DNA of 64,000 nt, from contig JANTQA010000023.1 in NCBI GenBank assembly GCA_027625915.1, positions 4,712,001 to 4,776,000 on the forward strand, given 5' to 3'. Under the pieces are notes generated by a model that was given only the letters and a program-made list of their open reading frames with translations, had not been told where the DNA came from and searched no databases. Of this stretch, positions 1-12,428 are shown one piece after another (the stretch's first letter is position 1; each line of letters starts with the position of its first letter). Made by a program: the position numbers and the translations under genes. The DNA is from Anaeramoeba flamelloides (taxonomy: Eukaryota; Metamonada; Anaeramoebidae).

Positions 1-2145
1 AAGACGAAAAATCAAATTCGGAATATATTTATCGAATTTTCAAAAAGGAGTCCTCGGCAATATTACGAATATTATTTCCAGCCATTGGAACTAATTTATC
101 ACTTTAAAATGTATTTAAAATTATTTCAGCAACAAATGGAAGCCTTTCAAACTGAAAATGAAACAATACAGGGTTTGGGTGGGAATTTCCAATTTGTGAG
201 CAGAGTGGAAAATGTTTATCAAAAAGTATACCCACTAATCCTAAATAAGCCAAATACAAAAATTTTTGAAAATTTAATTCAAAAAATTGGCAAACTCTCA
301 ATCATTGATTTATATTCGCCAAATCGAAAACTTCTAAATTCAGGGACACTGATCAAAATTCTTCGTGAAAAGAAATCCTTATTAAAATATTTTCTTTTTA
401 ATGATTTATTAATTTTGGCCAAGCCAATAAAAAAAATAAAAAATCAAGAAAATGTGGAACAGAAAACCAACAATAAAAAAAATATACCTAATAATAAGAT
501 AAATATTAAGGACTTTCAAACAAAAAAGAAAAAAAAGAAAAAAAAAAAATTAATTTTAACAGAAATTTTGGAAATCCAAAATTCGGTTGTTCACGATCTT
601 CGGGATCATAATAACTTAGAAATGAAAATTGGTGTTGAAATTGTATTGCCAAATGATATTCAAAGAAATATTTATGTTTTCTTGAATGAAGATAATAAAT
701 TGGAATTTTTATCACATATTACCAAGGTTAATAATTTGAAGCTCATAGTCGCTGCAATAGGTGACAATCTAAAGAAAAACAAAATACCGATTTTTTATAG
801 AGAGTCTTCAAATAATCTAAATAAATTAAAAAATAATCAAAGTACAACAGGTACCAATAGTAATACACAGAGCAGAACAGCCAGTAACGGAATCAAGATG
901 GAAAAAGAAAACAACAATGATAATACGGATAAATTGGGGGCGAATACTAATAATTCCAACAACGATATAAATGAGAATATCAATAATAATGATGATGATG
1001 ATGATGATGAGATCAATGATGAAGACGGCGATGATGAGATCAATGATGAAGACCGCGATAGCAATTGCAATGGTGGTGATGGTGATGGTGATGGTGACGA
1101 TCAAGAAAATGAAATATTGTTTGGGAAAATTACAAAAATAGAAAAAAGGTCACACGTGATCATGGAATTAATTAAAACAGAAAAAGAATATTTAAATGAT
1201 TTAAAAATTATTTTAAATCTTTATTTAAACCCAATAAAAGAGCAGAAAATAGTTAAATTGAAAGACATTTCAGCAATTTTTTCTTCGATTGAAACAATTG
1301 CAGGTGCTAACGAAATCTTATATCAGCGGTTAATGGAGAATTATCCCAAAGAAGATTTGATTTCAAATGTTGGGAAATTGAACGTCGGGAAAATCATTTT
1401 AGAATTGGGCGATTATTTAAAATCATACACCCTATATTGTTCCAATCATGAATTGGCATTAAAAACCATTGCGCATTATCGAAAGAAATCAAATTATCAA
1501 AAATTTATTCAAGATCGAATCCTGAATTATCCTCAAGTTCGAAAATTAAAATTATCGGATTTTTTAATCAAGCCCATCCAAAGAATTTGTAGATACCCAC
1601 TCTTTTTTAGCCAATTGCTAAAGGCGACATCAATTGATTATGACGATTATGACGATTTGAAAAATGCATTTTTGAAACTATCGGGAGTAACAGATTATGT
1701 TAACGAAAAAAAGAGAAGCATCGAAGCCTCCATGAGAATTCTGAGTATCGTTGAACGGATTTCGGGCATATCAAATCATTTGCAACTAATAGACCCCGCT
1801 CGGAAATTTATTATGGAAGGAACATTGAAAAAAAAATCCGTAAAAAGAACCCAAGAAAGATATTTCTGGCTATTTACAGATCTGTTATTATATGCAAAGC
1901 CTTCCTTTGGAAAGGGCAAATTCCAATATAAGGGGCATTTCTTTCTTAACGATATCGCTTTAAGAGACATCATTTATAAAAAGGAAAATAAATTTTTGTT
2001 TCAAATTATACCTTCAAATTCAAACAAAGCCTATACCATATTTTGCGAAAATCAAGAGCAAAAGGACAGTTGGTTCAATTCAATTAAAATACAGATGGAT
2101 TTCTTACAAAATAATAATGAAAATGTTACCTTTGTACAGAAATAA
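1..2145 (+). CDS. RhoGEF with tandem DH-PH modules, 5' end outside window
   Basis: Guanine-nucleotide exchange factor for Rho/Rac-type GTPases, expected to act at membranes and the actin cytoskeleton. The frame is open from base 1 with no convincing start codon, so the gene enters from the left. The first part resembles the last helices of a divergent DH domain, running into a PH domain at about 330-780 (GTLIKI...KYFLFNDLLILAKP). A low-complexity linker with Asn and Asp/Glu runs follows at about 800-1115. Next comes a clear DH domain at about 1126-1755, with ELIKTEKEYLNDL in the first conserved helix and LIKPIQRICRYPLFFSQLL in the third. A second PH domain lies at about 1805-2105 (GTLKKKSVKRTQERYFWLFTDLLLYAKP, ending in the usual Trp-containing helix QKDSWFNSI). 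The stop is TAA, with an AATAAA at 2258-2263. The DH2-PH2 call is firm; reading the first part as a whole DH-PH module is an inference because it is cut by the window edge. Confidence 0.88.
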   Translation, partial: KTKNQIRNIFIEFSKRSPRQYYEYYFQPLELIYHFKMYLKLFQQQMEAFQTENETIQGLGGNFQFVSRVENVYQKVYPLILNKPNTKIFENLIQKIGKLSIIDLYSPNRKLLNSGTLIKILREKKSLLKYFLFNDLLILAKPIKKIKNQENVEQKTNNKKNIPNNKINIKDFQTKKKKKKKKKLILTEILEIQNSVVHDLRDHNNLEMKIGVEIVLPNDIQRNIYVFLNEDNKLEFLSHITKVNNLKLIVAAIGDNLKKNKIPIFYRESSNNLNKLKNNQSTTGTNSNTQSRTASNGIKMEKENNNDNTDKLGANTNNSNNDINENINNNDDDDDDEINDEDGDDEINDEDRDSNCNGGDGDGDGDDQENEILFGKITKIEKRSHVIMELIKTEKEYLNDLKIILNLYLNPIKEQKIVKLKDISAIFSSIETIAGANEILYQRLMENYPKEDLISNVGKLNVGKIILELGDYLKSYTLYCSNHELALKTIAHYRKKSNYQKFIQDRILNYPQVRKLKLSDFLIKPIQRICRYPLFFSQLLKATSIDYDDYDDLKNAFLKLSGVTDYVNEKKRSIEASMRILSIVERISGISNHLQLIDPARKFIMEGTLKKKSVKRTQERYFWLFTDLLLYAKPSFGKGKFQYKGHFFLNDIALRDIIYKKENKFLFQIIPSNSNKAYTIFCENQEQKDSWFNSIKIQMDFLQNNNENVTFVQK

Positions 2146-2328
2146 TACCACTCAACTTTATTTTGTACATTTTTTGTTTTAATGAATTATACCCCTTTTT
2201 ATTTTTTTTATTTTTTAACCTTTTTATTTGTTTTTATTTGTTTATTATTATTAAATTAATAAAAACTGTTTTCATAAGAAAATTGTTTTATTATTAAATG
2301 ATCTATTATCTGGAGATATAAAATCAAT

Positions 2329-2368
<40 letters not shown>

Positions 2369-2519
2369 ACTTGTTTGTCTTTAAATTATTAATTTCTTTT
2401 TACATAACAAAAGATAGTGATATATAGATAATATTTGTTGGATATGTTTTTTTTTTTTTCGATAAAAATTAATAATGGAGAATATTGATAAATGTTTTGA
2501 TATTTTTTTAAAATTTATA

Positions 2520-3110
2520 TTTGTAAACTCTTTTCAAGTCAAACGTAATCAGTTTTATTGAAGAAATAGAACATATTCTCAAAGTTTTATCAAGTATTCT
2601 AATCAATATAAATTTTCAATTTTTAAATCAAAATAATTTTTTCTAAAATTTATTCAAATTTTTAGTTTTTTGCTTTTTACTTTTTTTTTTTTTTTAATTT
2701 TTCTTTTTTCTTTATATGAAAAAATTTAATTTGAAAAAAAAAATATTTGAAAGTTTAAAATAAGTAGGGATTTGTATGTTCTTATTAAAATCAATATATT
2801 TACTATTAAAAAAATCTTAATATCAACAATTTTAATTTTCCTAAGAAATTTAGAAATTTTACCCCAGAACTTCTAAAGAAAGGAATAAAAAGTTTTTTCA
2901 TAATTTTAATAGTACACCTTTTAGTTTATTTGGGTTTTTTTTTTTCTTATTATCGACTCAACTTTAAAATTATTATTTCTTGTATTTTAAATCAATTATA
3001 TTTTGGTTGATTCTTTATAAAAAAAAAAGTAGAATTTTCATTTTTGGACGTGCCCTTTTGAGTGAAATAGAGTTAATATTGGTGTATATCATCATATTTC
3101 TTATTTGGGG
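2520..3110 (+). repeat. Dispersed repeat R1, copy 1
   Basis: Non-coding block with the same order of landmarks as copies near 40600-41115 and 46120-46800. The first landmark is an AAACTCTTTT-CAGTCAAA-like start. About 300 bases on comes a stretch close to CAATTTTAATTTTC followed by AAAGAAATT-GAAATTT. Near the end is a segment like TTTTCATTTTTGGACGTG followed by GAGTGAAA. The copies are diverged and carry no open frame, so this looks like an old repeat. Boundaries are approximate. Confidence 0.55.
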
Positions 3111-4424
3111 TATATTAATCATATTTTTGAAATTTGGATGTATTTTTTTTTCTTTTTTTTTCTTTATATTTTGTATCTTCCATTGAGTTTGAAATATACA
3201 TTGTATCTTTGTGATTGTTTTCCAAGTCTTCTAATTTTTTTATTATTTTTTTATAAATCTTTTTCTTTTGTGTTTTTTATTATTTTTTAAATATAAGAAG
3301 CTTTGAAGTCTAATATTTTTTGTTTTGGATATAAAAAAAGCAAAATTCAAAAATAAAAAAAGAATTTATTTTGGTAAAAAGTTACTTTAAGAAATCAATT
3401 TGAAAAATAAAAAAAAACTATTATATTAAAAAAAATATTGATATTTTTCCAAAGTTTAAAAACGACATAAATTTATTTTATAAATGAAAAATAAAAAAAC
3501 AATTAAGAGTGTTAAATTGGGTATTCTTATGATTAAAATTATAACTAACAAGGAAAGATTAATCCCATAATTCTTTTATTGAATAATGGATTTTGGTAAT
3601 CGAATTTATGAAAATAGAAACATTTGACCTTATAAACAAAAATAAATACAATTACTTAAGAAAACCCCAACAATTCCTTTTTTTATTAAATTTATCTATT
3701 GGTCTATGACAGATTCCTTGAGCAAATACTGAAGTGTAAACTTAATTTTGAAAAGGTTTCCTTTTCAAGTAGCATTCAAAAATAAAATAAGTTAGGGATC
3801 TTACAACATATACTCAAAATAACCAAACCTACCCAAACAAATAAATCATTATAGACCAAATAGATTGTCAAAATTTTCAACAATGTGCAAGGGTTTGAAA
3901 TTATGTTCTAAAAGGTTATTTTCTCTAAAAGCCAATTTCTGCCAACCTTTTTTTGCATTCCGAGATATTAGGAGATTACAATTTATACAAAAAATATCAT
4001 TTTTTACTACCAATATCTCACTGAATAAAATTTTGTGAGAATTATCAACCGCTAGAACCCGATTATAACAGACTTTTCATTGAATATCAATCTGGGACGG
4101 AGTTCTTAATATTATATTAGTAAAAATCTCTATTTAGATTTTTTTTCCTGAAAATGATATAAGTAATTATTATTTGAAGTGAATTTTTTTCTTCCACTAA
4201 TTACTTATACTTTTTGTTTTCAGGTTTATGTGGTTATATTAAGATTCCCAATTAAAAATTGTGTTGAAGTTTTTTTTACATATTTGACTTTGATTTTTCA
4301 AATTGGCCAGATGAAGGAAATGAGAAAATTTTCAAAAGACTTTATTAATTGATTATGTTGCTTGGTATTTCTTTTTTTTTTTGGAAGTTTGAGTTTCTTT
4401 GTTTATATATTTTTTTATTTATTT

Positions 4425-4640
4425 ATTGGGGGAAGGAGTAGTTAAAGAAAATTTTATACAAAAAAAAAAAAAAAAAAAAAAAAAAATAGGAAAATTAATA
4501 AAAATATCAATAAATAATAATAATATCATTTGCATGGCCAAATTAGAAATTATCCACTACCATTGGGTTTTCCATGATTCGAGAGAATTGAGTAAAAAAC
4601 TTGATTTTACTAAATTGTTTCAAATTCTATAAAACCGTTG
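4425..4640 (+). repeat. Dispersed repeat R4, copy at 4.4 kb
   Basis: Contains a GAGTAGTTAAAGAAAATTTT segment, a long A run, then AATAATATCATTTGCATGGC and AAATTAGAAATTATCCACTA. It ends with a GGGTTTTCCATGATTC stretch and a GATTTTACTAAATTG stretch. The same ordered landmarks recur near 10750-10990, 28150-28370, 40205-40345, 46500-46610 and 47700-47935. There is no coding capacity. Confidence 0.5.
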
Positions 4641-4900
4641 TTGGTTTTTTTGAGTTTTTCTATTTTATTTTGAAAATCAATTTATTTTCGTTAGGTTTTC
4701 TTGAATTTTCTATTTATTTTGAAAATCTATTGATTTTCGTTAGGTTTTTTTTACTTTTCGATTTATTTGGAAATTTTTTTAAAATTTTCTGTTTATTTCA
4801 AAAAGTAAAAAAAACCCAGAACATTTCATAAATAAAATAGAAAACCTCAAAAAAACCTAGAACATATAAAAATAAAACAGAAAACCTCAAGAAAGCCTAG
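4640..4900. repeat. Foldback (inverted-repeat) element
   Basis: The left arm near 4641-4672 (GGTTTTTTTGAGTTTTTCTA and following) is complementary to the right arm near 4825-4863 (AATAAAATAGAAAACCTC and following). Both arms are built from the same short GAGGTTTTCTATTTTATTTG-like unit. The outer edge carries CCTAGGCACTCCACGGTACT, which reappears in inverted form beside the foldback near 54540. It is probably one family with the elements near 54530-54925 and 62480-62760. Confidence 0.5.
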
Positions 4901-5546
4901 GCACTCCACGGTACTTGATGACATATTCCCAGAACACAAAGGAGGGGTAAAACACCAATAGAAAGATTATCGATTACAAAAAATGTAATTTTTGGATTGA
5001 AAATTGCACTCGTTATTTCACTTTAACTTAATTTTGTAAAAAAAAACTAAGTATTTTTTATTATCATTAAAAAAAACAAAGTTCTAATAAAAATTTTAAT
5101 TCAGTACACAAAAATCTAAAATTCATTCGATTAAACACTTTCCAGTCAACGAACCTTCCATTCCTATATTGAGATCAAAACAAGAAAAAAAAACCTTTTT
5201 TAATAACTACTGGTATTTGAATTATTATTTGGACAAAACTTTCATTTCACTTTCCAGATTTTTACTTTACTAAAATTGAATTCTCAAAGAAGTAATTTGT
5301 AGTATGGTTTCTATTTGGAAAAGGTTAATATTGAAAATGAAGTGAAAAAAGTTCCCTTTTTTTATTCAAAGACTAGTGTTAAAATTGATACCAAGTTAAA
5401 GATCTATCAACAAAGATTCAAAATATCATGTTGTCACAGCTAACATAAGATAACCTTTTTTCATTTTTGAGGTATTGTTAACCTTAAACATTTATTCGAC
5501 ACTTTTTTTTAAAAAAACTCTATATTGATATTATTAGTTTTGTTTA

Positions 5547-5677
5547 TAGCTGTTTTAAAAAAGTGTGTACTCGAAGTTTTGTAAGTAGGGCTTAAAACTG
5601 TCTAATTCATATATTTTAATCAGTTCAGTCAACACCTAACAAAAGTTTTGGTACACACTTTTCTAAAACAGCTGTAT
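5547..5677. repeat. Short terminal-inverted-repeat element, about 131 bp
   Basis: ATAGCTGTTTTAAAAAAGTG at the left end (followed by TGTAC) is the near-perfect complement of the right end, GTACACACTTTTCTAAAACA followed by GCTGTAT. The arms are about 25 bp and the whole is about 131 bp. The ends lie at TA-containing sequence, which would fit a small non-autonomous DNA transposon. No second copy was noticed in the window. Confidence 0.5.
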
Positions 5678-6321
5678 CTGTAACATTTTACTTTTAATAA
5701 AAAAATAATATCACAAGAGTAAAAAAAAAGTCTGTGAAACTATACTCTTACGAAAATACTCTTTAACTCTAGTGTTGGTGATTTTTTATCAAATACTGTT
5801 AGCTATTCGGTTTTTTACATTATGAAATGTAAAAATTTAAGTTCTTATAAAAATATTTCAAATACAAAACCATTTCAGACAGTTCCTTGATTTGTCAAAC
5901 GATTTTAACAGATTCCGTGAAAATATATAATTATACTCTAACTTGGGAAAGATCTTTATTCTCTAAAAAAACTTGTTGAAATATATTTGTTGAGTTTCCT
6001 TTATTTAGAGGACAATAAATGCTAAACATTTATTAATTTCAATGAATTTGAATCAAGAGAAAAGCCTCTCAGTTAAAAAAATTGTAAAACTCAATTTATT
6101 AAGATTTCTTTTTCTTTTAAAAAAAAAAGAACCAAATTTTAAAGTTATAACAGTTTCTTCCAAAAAACTTGAATACATAACAACTCGCCCAACCAAAAAA
6201 ATATTTAAGTACAAAACAAGCAAAAATGAACAAGAGAAAGTCTCATTTTTTTTAAATAGGTTCGTGTCTCTTACAATTTTTTTTTCGAATTCCAATAAGA
6301 ATTTCCTTCAATTAATCTCTT

Positions 6322-9069
6322 ATGCAACAACCAATGATTGTTTTAAACACGCAAAAGCGTGAAGAAAAAAGAAAAGCACAACTTAGCAATATCCATGCTG
6401 CTAAAGCAGTTGCTAATATTATCAGGACTTGTCTTGGACCAAGAGCAATGTTAAAAATGTTAATGTCCCAAATGGCAGGAATTGTTCTTACAAACGATGG
6501 AAACGCAATCCTTCGAGAAATTGATGTTTCGCATCCAGCAGCAAAAAATATGATCGAACTTGCTAGATCTCAAGACGAACAAGTTGGTGATGGAACAACT
6601 TCTGTTATTGTTTTAGGTAAGTCTCAACCCAAAATTCCTTTTTTATTTCTTTGAGTCAATTGACTTTGGTATTAATTAAAAAAAAAAAAAAAGAAAAATC
6701 AAAAACTTTCAACAAAAAATAAAATCAAAAAAAAAAAAAATTAAAAAAAGCAATTCTTTTTCTTTGTTTTGTTTCTTTAAAATCAAGAAATTTGTTTGGA
6801 AAAACAAAAAAGCATCTTTTTGATTAAAAACAACTTTTTTTTTTTTTTTTTGTTTTATTATTTTTATTTTATCTATTGTCTTCTGATTTTACCTAACTTC
6901 TTACAACCTTAATCATCAATAATAAATAAACAAATACATTTTGAATCTCAAACCCCCTCCCTAATACCATCAATTCATTATAATTTGAATATTTTTTTCT
7001 CCGATTTCACTTTTTTTAGCTGGAGAGGTCATGTCAATTGCAGAACCATTTATTAAAAAGAATATCCACCCAAAAGTAATTGTAGGTGCATTTTACCAGG
7101 CCTTAGATCATGCTTTAGAGATCCTTCCTACATTGGCAACAAAATTTGATCCTTCTGATGACGACAAATTAAAAATGGTTGTCAGGAATGCAATTGGAAC
7201 CAAGTTCCTCTCAAAATATGAAGATCAAATGGGCGGTATTGCAATAGATGCAATTAGAATTATTGACAGGAAGGTTAATAATGTTCGAGAAATTGATATC
7301 AAAAAATTAATTAGATTCCAAAAAGTAAATCCTTTGAATTAAGACTTTTTAATAACACTTTCTTTCTTTTTTGAAAATAGTTCTTCTTAGTGGAGTTTAT
7401 TCCATTTAGTTTAAAAAAATTGTAACAAAAAAGTTTTTTAAAAAAACCGTCAAAACAGTTGGTAAACTAGACGCGAAAACAATTTTTCTTTTCAGACCTT
7501 TCCGAATAAGAACTTTTTTTTTCAATTTTTTTTTTTTGTTAACTAATATTTTCTTGTTCAATTCTTCACAAGTTTATTAAAAACTTTTTTTTCTTGTTTA
7601 AATCCCCTATCCCTTGTAACTCATGACTCATGATTCCCAATTTAAATTCCTTACTCTTTTCTTGTTATTCAACCCCAAAAACATATAAATTAAACCACAA
7701 ACACATATATATATATATTAAAACACCAAACACAAATCTTAGATTATGGGAGGAGAAATTGAAGACTCTTATTTATTAAAGGGTGCTGTTCTCGAAAAAG
7801 ATGTTCTTCATTCCCAGATGAACAGACGCATTGAAAACCCTAGAGTTTTATTAATGGACGTCTCCATTGATTATGAAAAGGGAGAAAGTCAAACAAACAT
7901 TGAAATTATGAATGACGAAGACTTCCAACGTATGCTCCAAATTGAAGAAGAATATATCAAAGACATGGTTGAAAAAATTGCAAAATTCAAGCCTGATTTG
8001 GTTATCACCGAAAAAGGTTGTTCAGATCTTGCACAACATTACTTTTTCAAACATGGAATCACAACACTCCGTCGATTAAGAATTAGTGACAGTAATAGAA
8101 TTGCAAAGGTAACTGGTGCTACATGTGTTAACAGAGTTGATATGATTAAAGAAGAAGATCTTGGTACAAAATGTAAACTATTTGAAATTAGAAAAATTGG
8201 AGACAGGTAAGATTTCTAGATTTCAATATTTTTTATTTTTTTTTTTAAAGAGTCTTTTGAAACATCAACGGTGTACAGTCATTTTAAAAAATTAAGAACA
8301 AAAAGTTTTCAAAAATCTTTATAAAACAGTTTGAACAAACTTCAGTAGTCCTGTTTTTTCAATATTATATTAAAAACCCTTTTTTTTTTGATCATACTTT
8401 TTGAAAATGACTTGAAAAAATAAAAACACGAATTGTATATCTTCAATGTTTTAACATTTTCAAACATACAATAATATCATAAATATATAACCAAAATCCT
8501 CAAAAACCTTTTTTTTTTTTTTTTAATAATTTTAATAAAACTGTAGCTATTATGCATTTTTAGATGAATGTGAAGAACCTGAAGCATGTACCATCATCCT
8601 TAGAGGCCCAAATAAAGACATTGTTAATGAAATTGAAAGAAACTTGATGGACGGATTAAAAGCACTTAAAAACGTTCTTCTTGAACCACTTTTACTCCCA
8701 GGAGGCGGAGCCACCGAAATGTCTCTTTCCCAAAAACTTAACGAAAAGGCAATGAGTATCAAAGGAATTGAACAATTACCATATAGAGCATTGTCAGGTG
8801 CCTTTGAAATTCTTCCAAGAACTTTGATCCAAAATTGTGGTGGGAAAACAATGAAAGTTTTGACCAAATTAAGAGCTAAACATGCAAATGGCGAAAACAA
8901 AAATTGGGGTATCAATGGATTAACAGGTGAATTAGCAGATATGTCAGAATTGAATGTTTGGGATTCCTATTCAGTTAAGGTTCAAATTATTAAATCTGCT
9001 ATAGAATCTAGTTGCATGTTATTAAGAATTGATGAAATTCTTTCGGGTAAAAGTAAAAAAGAAAAATAA
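6322..9069 (+). CDS. CCT3: T-complex protein 1 subunit gamma (CCT3), four exons
   Basis: One of eight subunits of the cytosolic CCT/TRiC chaperonin, which folds actin, tubulin and other proteins using ATP. Exons are 6322-6616, 7020-7324, 7743-8206 and 8547-9069, giving 528 residues against about 545 in animals. Every junction is GT...AG, keeps phase and restores family sequence: VIVL|AGEVMS, RFQK|IMGGEIED and KIGD|SYYAFLDEC. Chaperonin motifs seen are TCLGP (residues 36-40), TNDGNAILREI, the catalytic GDGTTS (89-94), GESQTNIEI and LLPGGGATEMS. The residue signature EIDIKK...GGEIEDS is typical of the gamma subunit rather than its paralogues. The start at 6322 gives MQQPMIVLNTQKRE; an in-frame ATG at 6334 is also possible. 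Introns of 340-418 bases are full of A and T runs. Stop is TAA. Confidence 0.97.
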
Positions 9070-12000
9070 TTCTCAACTTTCTTTTTTGTAATTGCTTGCT
9101 CTCAATCGTAAAATACAAAATTAAAAACAATATATTTAGAAAACAATTTAATTTTTAAAAACAAAACTTTTAACAAAGCAAAGTAATGATAAGAAATTAA
9201 ATTAATGATCATTTTTTTCACCTTTTTTTTTTTTTTTTTATTTTGTTATTTTACACGTTGATTCCAGAGACAATTTTTTTAAAAAATATGAAATATTTCA
9301 ATTTTGAAATTTAATAATAAACCCATTTTCCTTTAATTCCAATCTCACAAAAATGAAAAAATATTTAATTTTCAAATATTTGTACAAAAAAAAAATTGAG
9401 AAATATACTTGTTTTAAGAGTTTCTTGATTATTATCATTGATACAAAAGTTTTTAATTGTTTTTTATAATTTTGGGAGGAAAAAGCAAAAAGATTATTTT
9501 GCGATGGGTAGTATTTTATTACTTAAATTGTATAATACCCAAAATTTTGAAATCATCAATACAAAATATTTTTAAAAATTTGTTCAAAATCCAATTTTAA
9601 CCTCAAAAGCTAAGTGGAAATTATTTTACCCCTTAAAACAAGTTTGAAAAAGTTGAATTGGTTTCTTAATTATTTTTTTTTTCAAAATCCTTGCCAAAAT
9701 TTTCTAGCATACCATTTAAACCACCCAAATCTTCTCTAACCTAAACTACAGTAACATACCTTCACCTACCCCTAAAAGGAGGTTTTAAATACCCACATCC
9801 AATATATTTCTATGGAATTAAATATTTTAAAAAAATGAGAATTTGACCAATTTTGAAATTTAATAATTGTTACAGGAAAAGTCCGAACATAAAGCCAAAA
9901 AGAATTTAGAAAAGCATCTTTAGGTAAATATTATTGAGTTAAATTGATTTTAACTTCTTAAATAATAAATTTGAAATATGTGACTTTTCATTTGTAGAAA
10001 CTTTTTTTTTTTTTCAATAGAAAAGTTATAAAATTGAAGCACATTAATAAATTCTTTCGATTGATTATATTTTTGGAGTTAAGATTTAAAACTAAAGATA
10101 ATAAATATTAGTTAATGTTCAAAAAGGGTTTTTTAGTAAGTGAAAAAAAGATGAGATACTCAAAAAAAGCAGTTTACAGACATTTTAATATAAAATGACA
10201 AATAAATATCTCTAATCCTTTTTTTGATCTCTTCTGAAATCATTCGACCCACTATATTCAAAATCTGCGGGATTTATATTCATGATATTTATAATTAATG
10301 GTTACAAAATTTCACCCGACTTTCATTTTTTAAATTCTAAAACTGGGATTTCATTTAGGATATTTTAATCTTCCAATAAAGGAAACATATTTAGAATACC
10401 AAAGTAACAAAAATACGAAAAGATACCCCTAATTAAAATCTTGGATTTATTAGAAATTACGATTTATAAAGGAAAATGAGCTATTTTTTTTGATATTTAT
10501 TATTTAAATTACAGTAGAAATTTAAATTCATCTTTCCGGGGTTATTCTACACAAACCCTTCCTAAATTAATCTTTCAAACAGAAAAATACCAATTAAAGG
10601 GTATTAAGAAATGTATAACTAAGTTTTTGAAAAATTTTCAAAAGTATTAAAAAAGAATAATTTTTTTTATTATTTTTTTAACAATTTGAAAAACTAAACT
10701 TTATAAAAAAAAAAAAAAAAGAAAGAAAGAAAAAAGGAAAGATATTTTATTTAATTATTAAGAGAAGTGTGTAATTAAAAAAATAATTATCAGAATAAAA
10801 AAAAAAGGTCAGAAGAATAATAATTGAAATATTAAAATAAAATAAAACTAATATCATCCGTATGGCAAAATTAAAAAGTTTCCCACTATTATCAAGTTTC
10901 TGGGTTTAAATTATTGGCGAAAATTGAAGATTTTACTAATTTCTTTTGAATTCTGAAAAAAAAGAAAACTTTAAAACACTCAACGCCCCCTTGAATAAAA
11001 AAACCTTAAATTTATGCCAAGGTACATGCCCAATGAACTGTACATCAATAATAAATTAAATACTCCCAATCTGGAATTAATGATTGACATTTAACCATAT
11101 TTATCTTTTTTTTTTAATTTTAAGAAATTGAACATAAACCTGAATATTACTCAATCCTTTTTAAATTAAAAAATAACTTTTTCAATTTTGGAGTATTAAA
11201 AGTATATTATAGTTTTATTTCTGAAACTTCAACTAAAAAAGAAGAAGATTTTGTTTTTCACTTTACCCAAATACTCAATTCTGGAAACAGACCTACCGAA
11301 AATACAGTTATCAAAATACTGCCTGCCTGAAGTTTATAATTAATGTTTCAAAATAAAATCTGTGCCTTTTTTTTCTTTTTCCAAGGCAACCCCCCATTTC
11401 ATTACTATTATTATACTAAAGTTCAAATCAATTTTGAAAGTTATCCCCGGATATTATCAATTAATTTTAAATTAGAAATTAAATTTGTTCAAATTTTTTG
11501 GTAATATTCATTCTTTTGGAAGAAAAAATAACCCAAGAAAAATTTACTCTATTTTTTGAGATTAATTTTTACAATTTGATACTTTATTTTTAGGATTTCA
11601 TTTTAAATAATAGAACTTTAAAAAACCAATCCTTTATTTAATAGGGTTTATTGTCAGTTTATTTGATAGGTTGATAAATAGGTCTTCTATAACAAACCAA
11701 CACACTTTATATTTTGATACTCGGAGTAAACTTTCCAGTATGTAGTATTTTAATAACAGTCATAAAATAAAAACAATAGAAAAAAAAAAAAAATAATCAA
11801 AATCATGATTTCCTGATTTATTCTCTCATAAAACTCTTTTAGTCTTTTGTTCCCAAATTTGCAAGCTAGTAATTTATTAGAAAATATTTCTTTCTCCGGC
11901 AATGCTTAAAACTCAAACGTTAAAAGAGATCAAACTACTAAAAACCAAAATAAAGAGGCCACACTAAACATACACGATGATCTTTTTTCATTATTTTGTA

Positions 12001-12428
12001 ACTGTAGACCTTAAATATATCATAATGTCATTTGTTGAATGTTTTTCAATTCGGAAATATACCCTTCATTTAGGTGGAAAGCTGAGCTAATTTGTCAAAC
12101 AAAAAAAGGTTATATAAAAAACAAAGCGATTTCTCAGACAAATCAAATTTCTTGGAAATTTATTCGTATTTTACAAAAGGAAAAAAAAATGAAATAACGA
12201 GAAAATTTTTTCCTATTTATCCAACAAAAGCAAGTATTCAAATAATATTTTGAAAATAAACAAATATTTTCCAAATAGGATCTACAATCCCACGTTATAA
12301 ATTAAGAAATTGTTTGGAATTGTTTGAGAGATAAAAAAATCCTACAAGTCCAAAACACAAACAATAATTTCACAAAAAACCATTTTTTATTTTTTTTTCT
12401 TTTGGTTTTGGATAAAAACATTCGAATA
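9070..12428. other. AT-rich intergenic region
   Basis: About 3.4 kb between CCT3 and the next gene on the same strand. I see no convincing coding sequence on either strand. It contains homopolymer tracts and one R4-like repeat near 10750-10990. An open frame at 12324-12428 upstream of the chosen ATG is treated as 5' leader. Confidence 0.55.
10750..10990 (+). repeat. Dispersed repeat R4, copy at 10.8 kb
   Basis: Carries the R4 landmarks: a TAATTATTAAGAGAAG start, then CTAATATCATCCGTATGGCA, AAATTAAAAAGTTTCCCACT and a GAAGATTTTACTAATTTC end. It is diverged from the copy at 4.4 kb and has no coding capacity. Confidence 0.45.

Larger units (their letters stand above)
2146..6321. other. AT-rich intergenic region with repeat fragments
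   Basis: No supportable gene is seen here. The stretch holds long T and A runs (for example 2332-2367 and 4460-4486), a copy of dispersed repeat R1 near 2520-3110, an R4 repeat near 4425-4640, a foldback structure near 4640-4900 and a short inverted-repeat element at 5547-5677. The last few hundred bases should contain the CCT3 promoter, but no recognisable core element stands out. An open frame at 6042-6362 overlaps the CCT3 start in another frame and looks like chance. Confidence 0.6.

Noticed and set aside
6042-6362. 106-codon plus-strand open frame ending inside the CCT3 first exon
   Set aside because: It overlaps the CCT3 start in another frame, is made mostly of A/T-run codons and shows no family resemblance.
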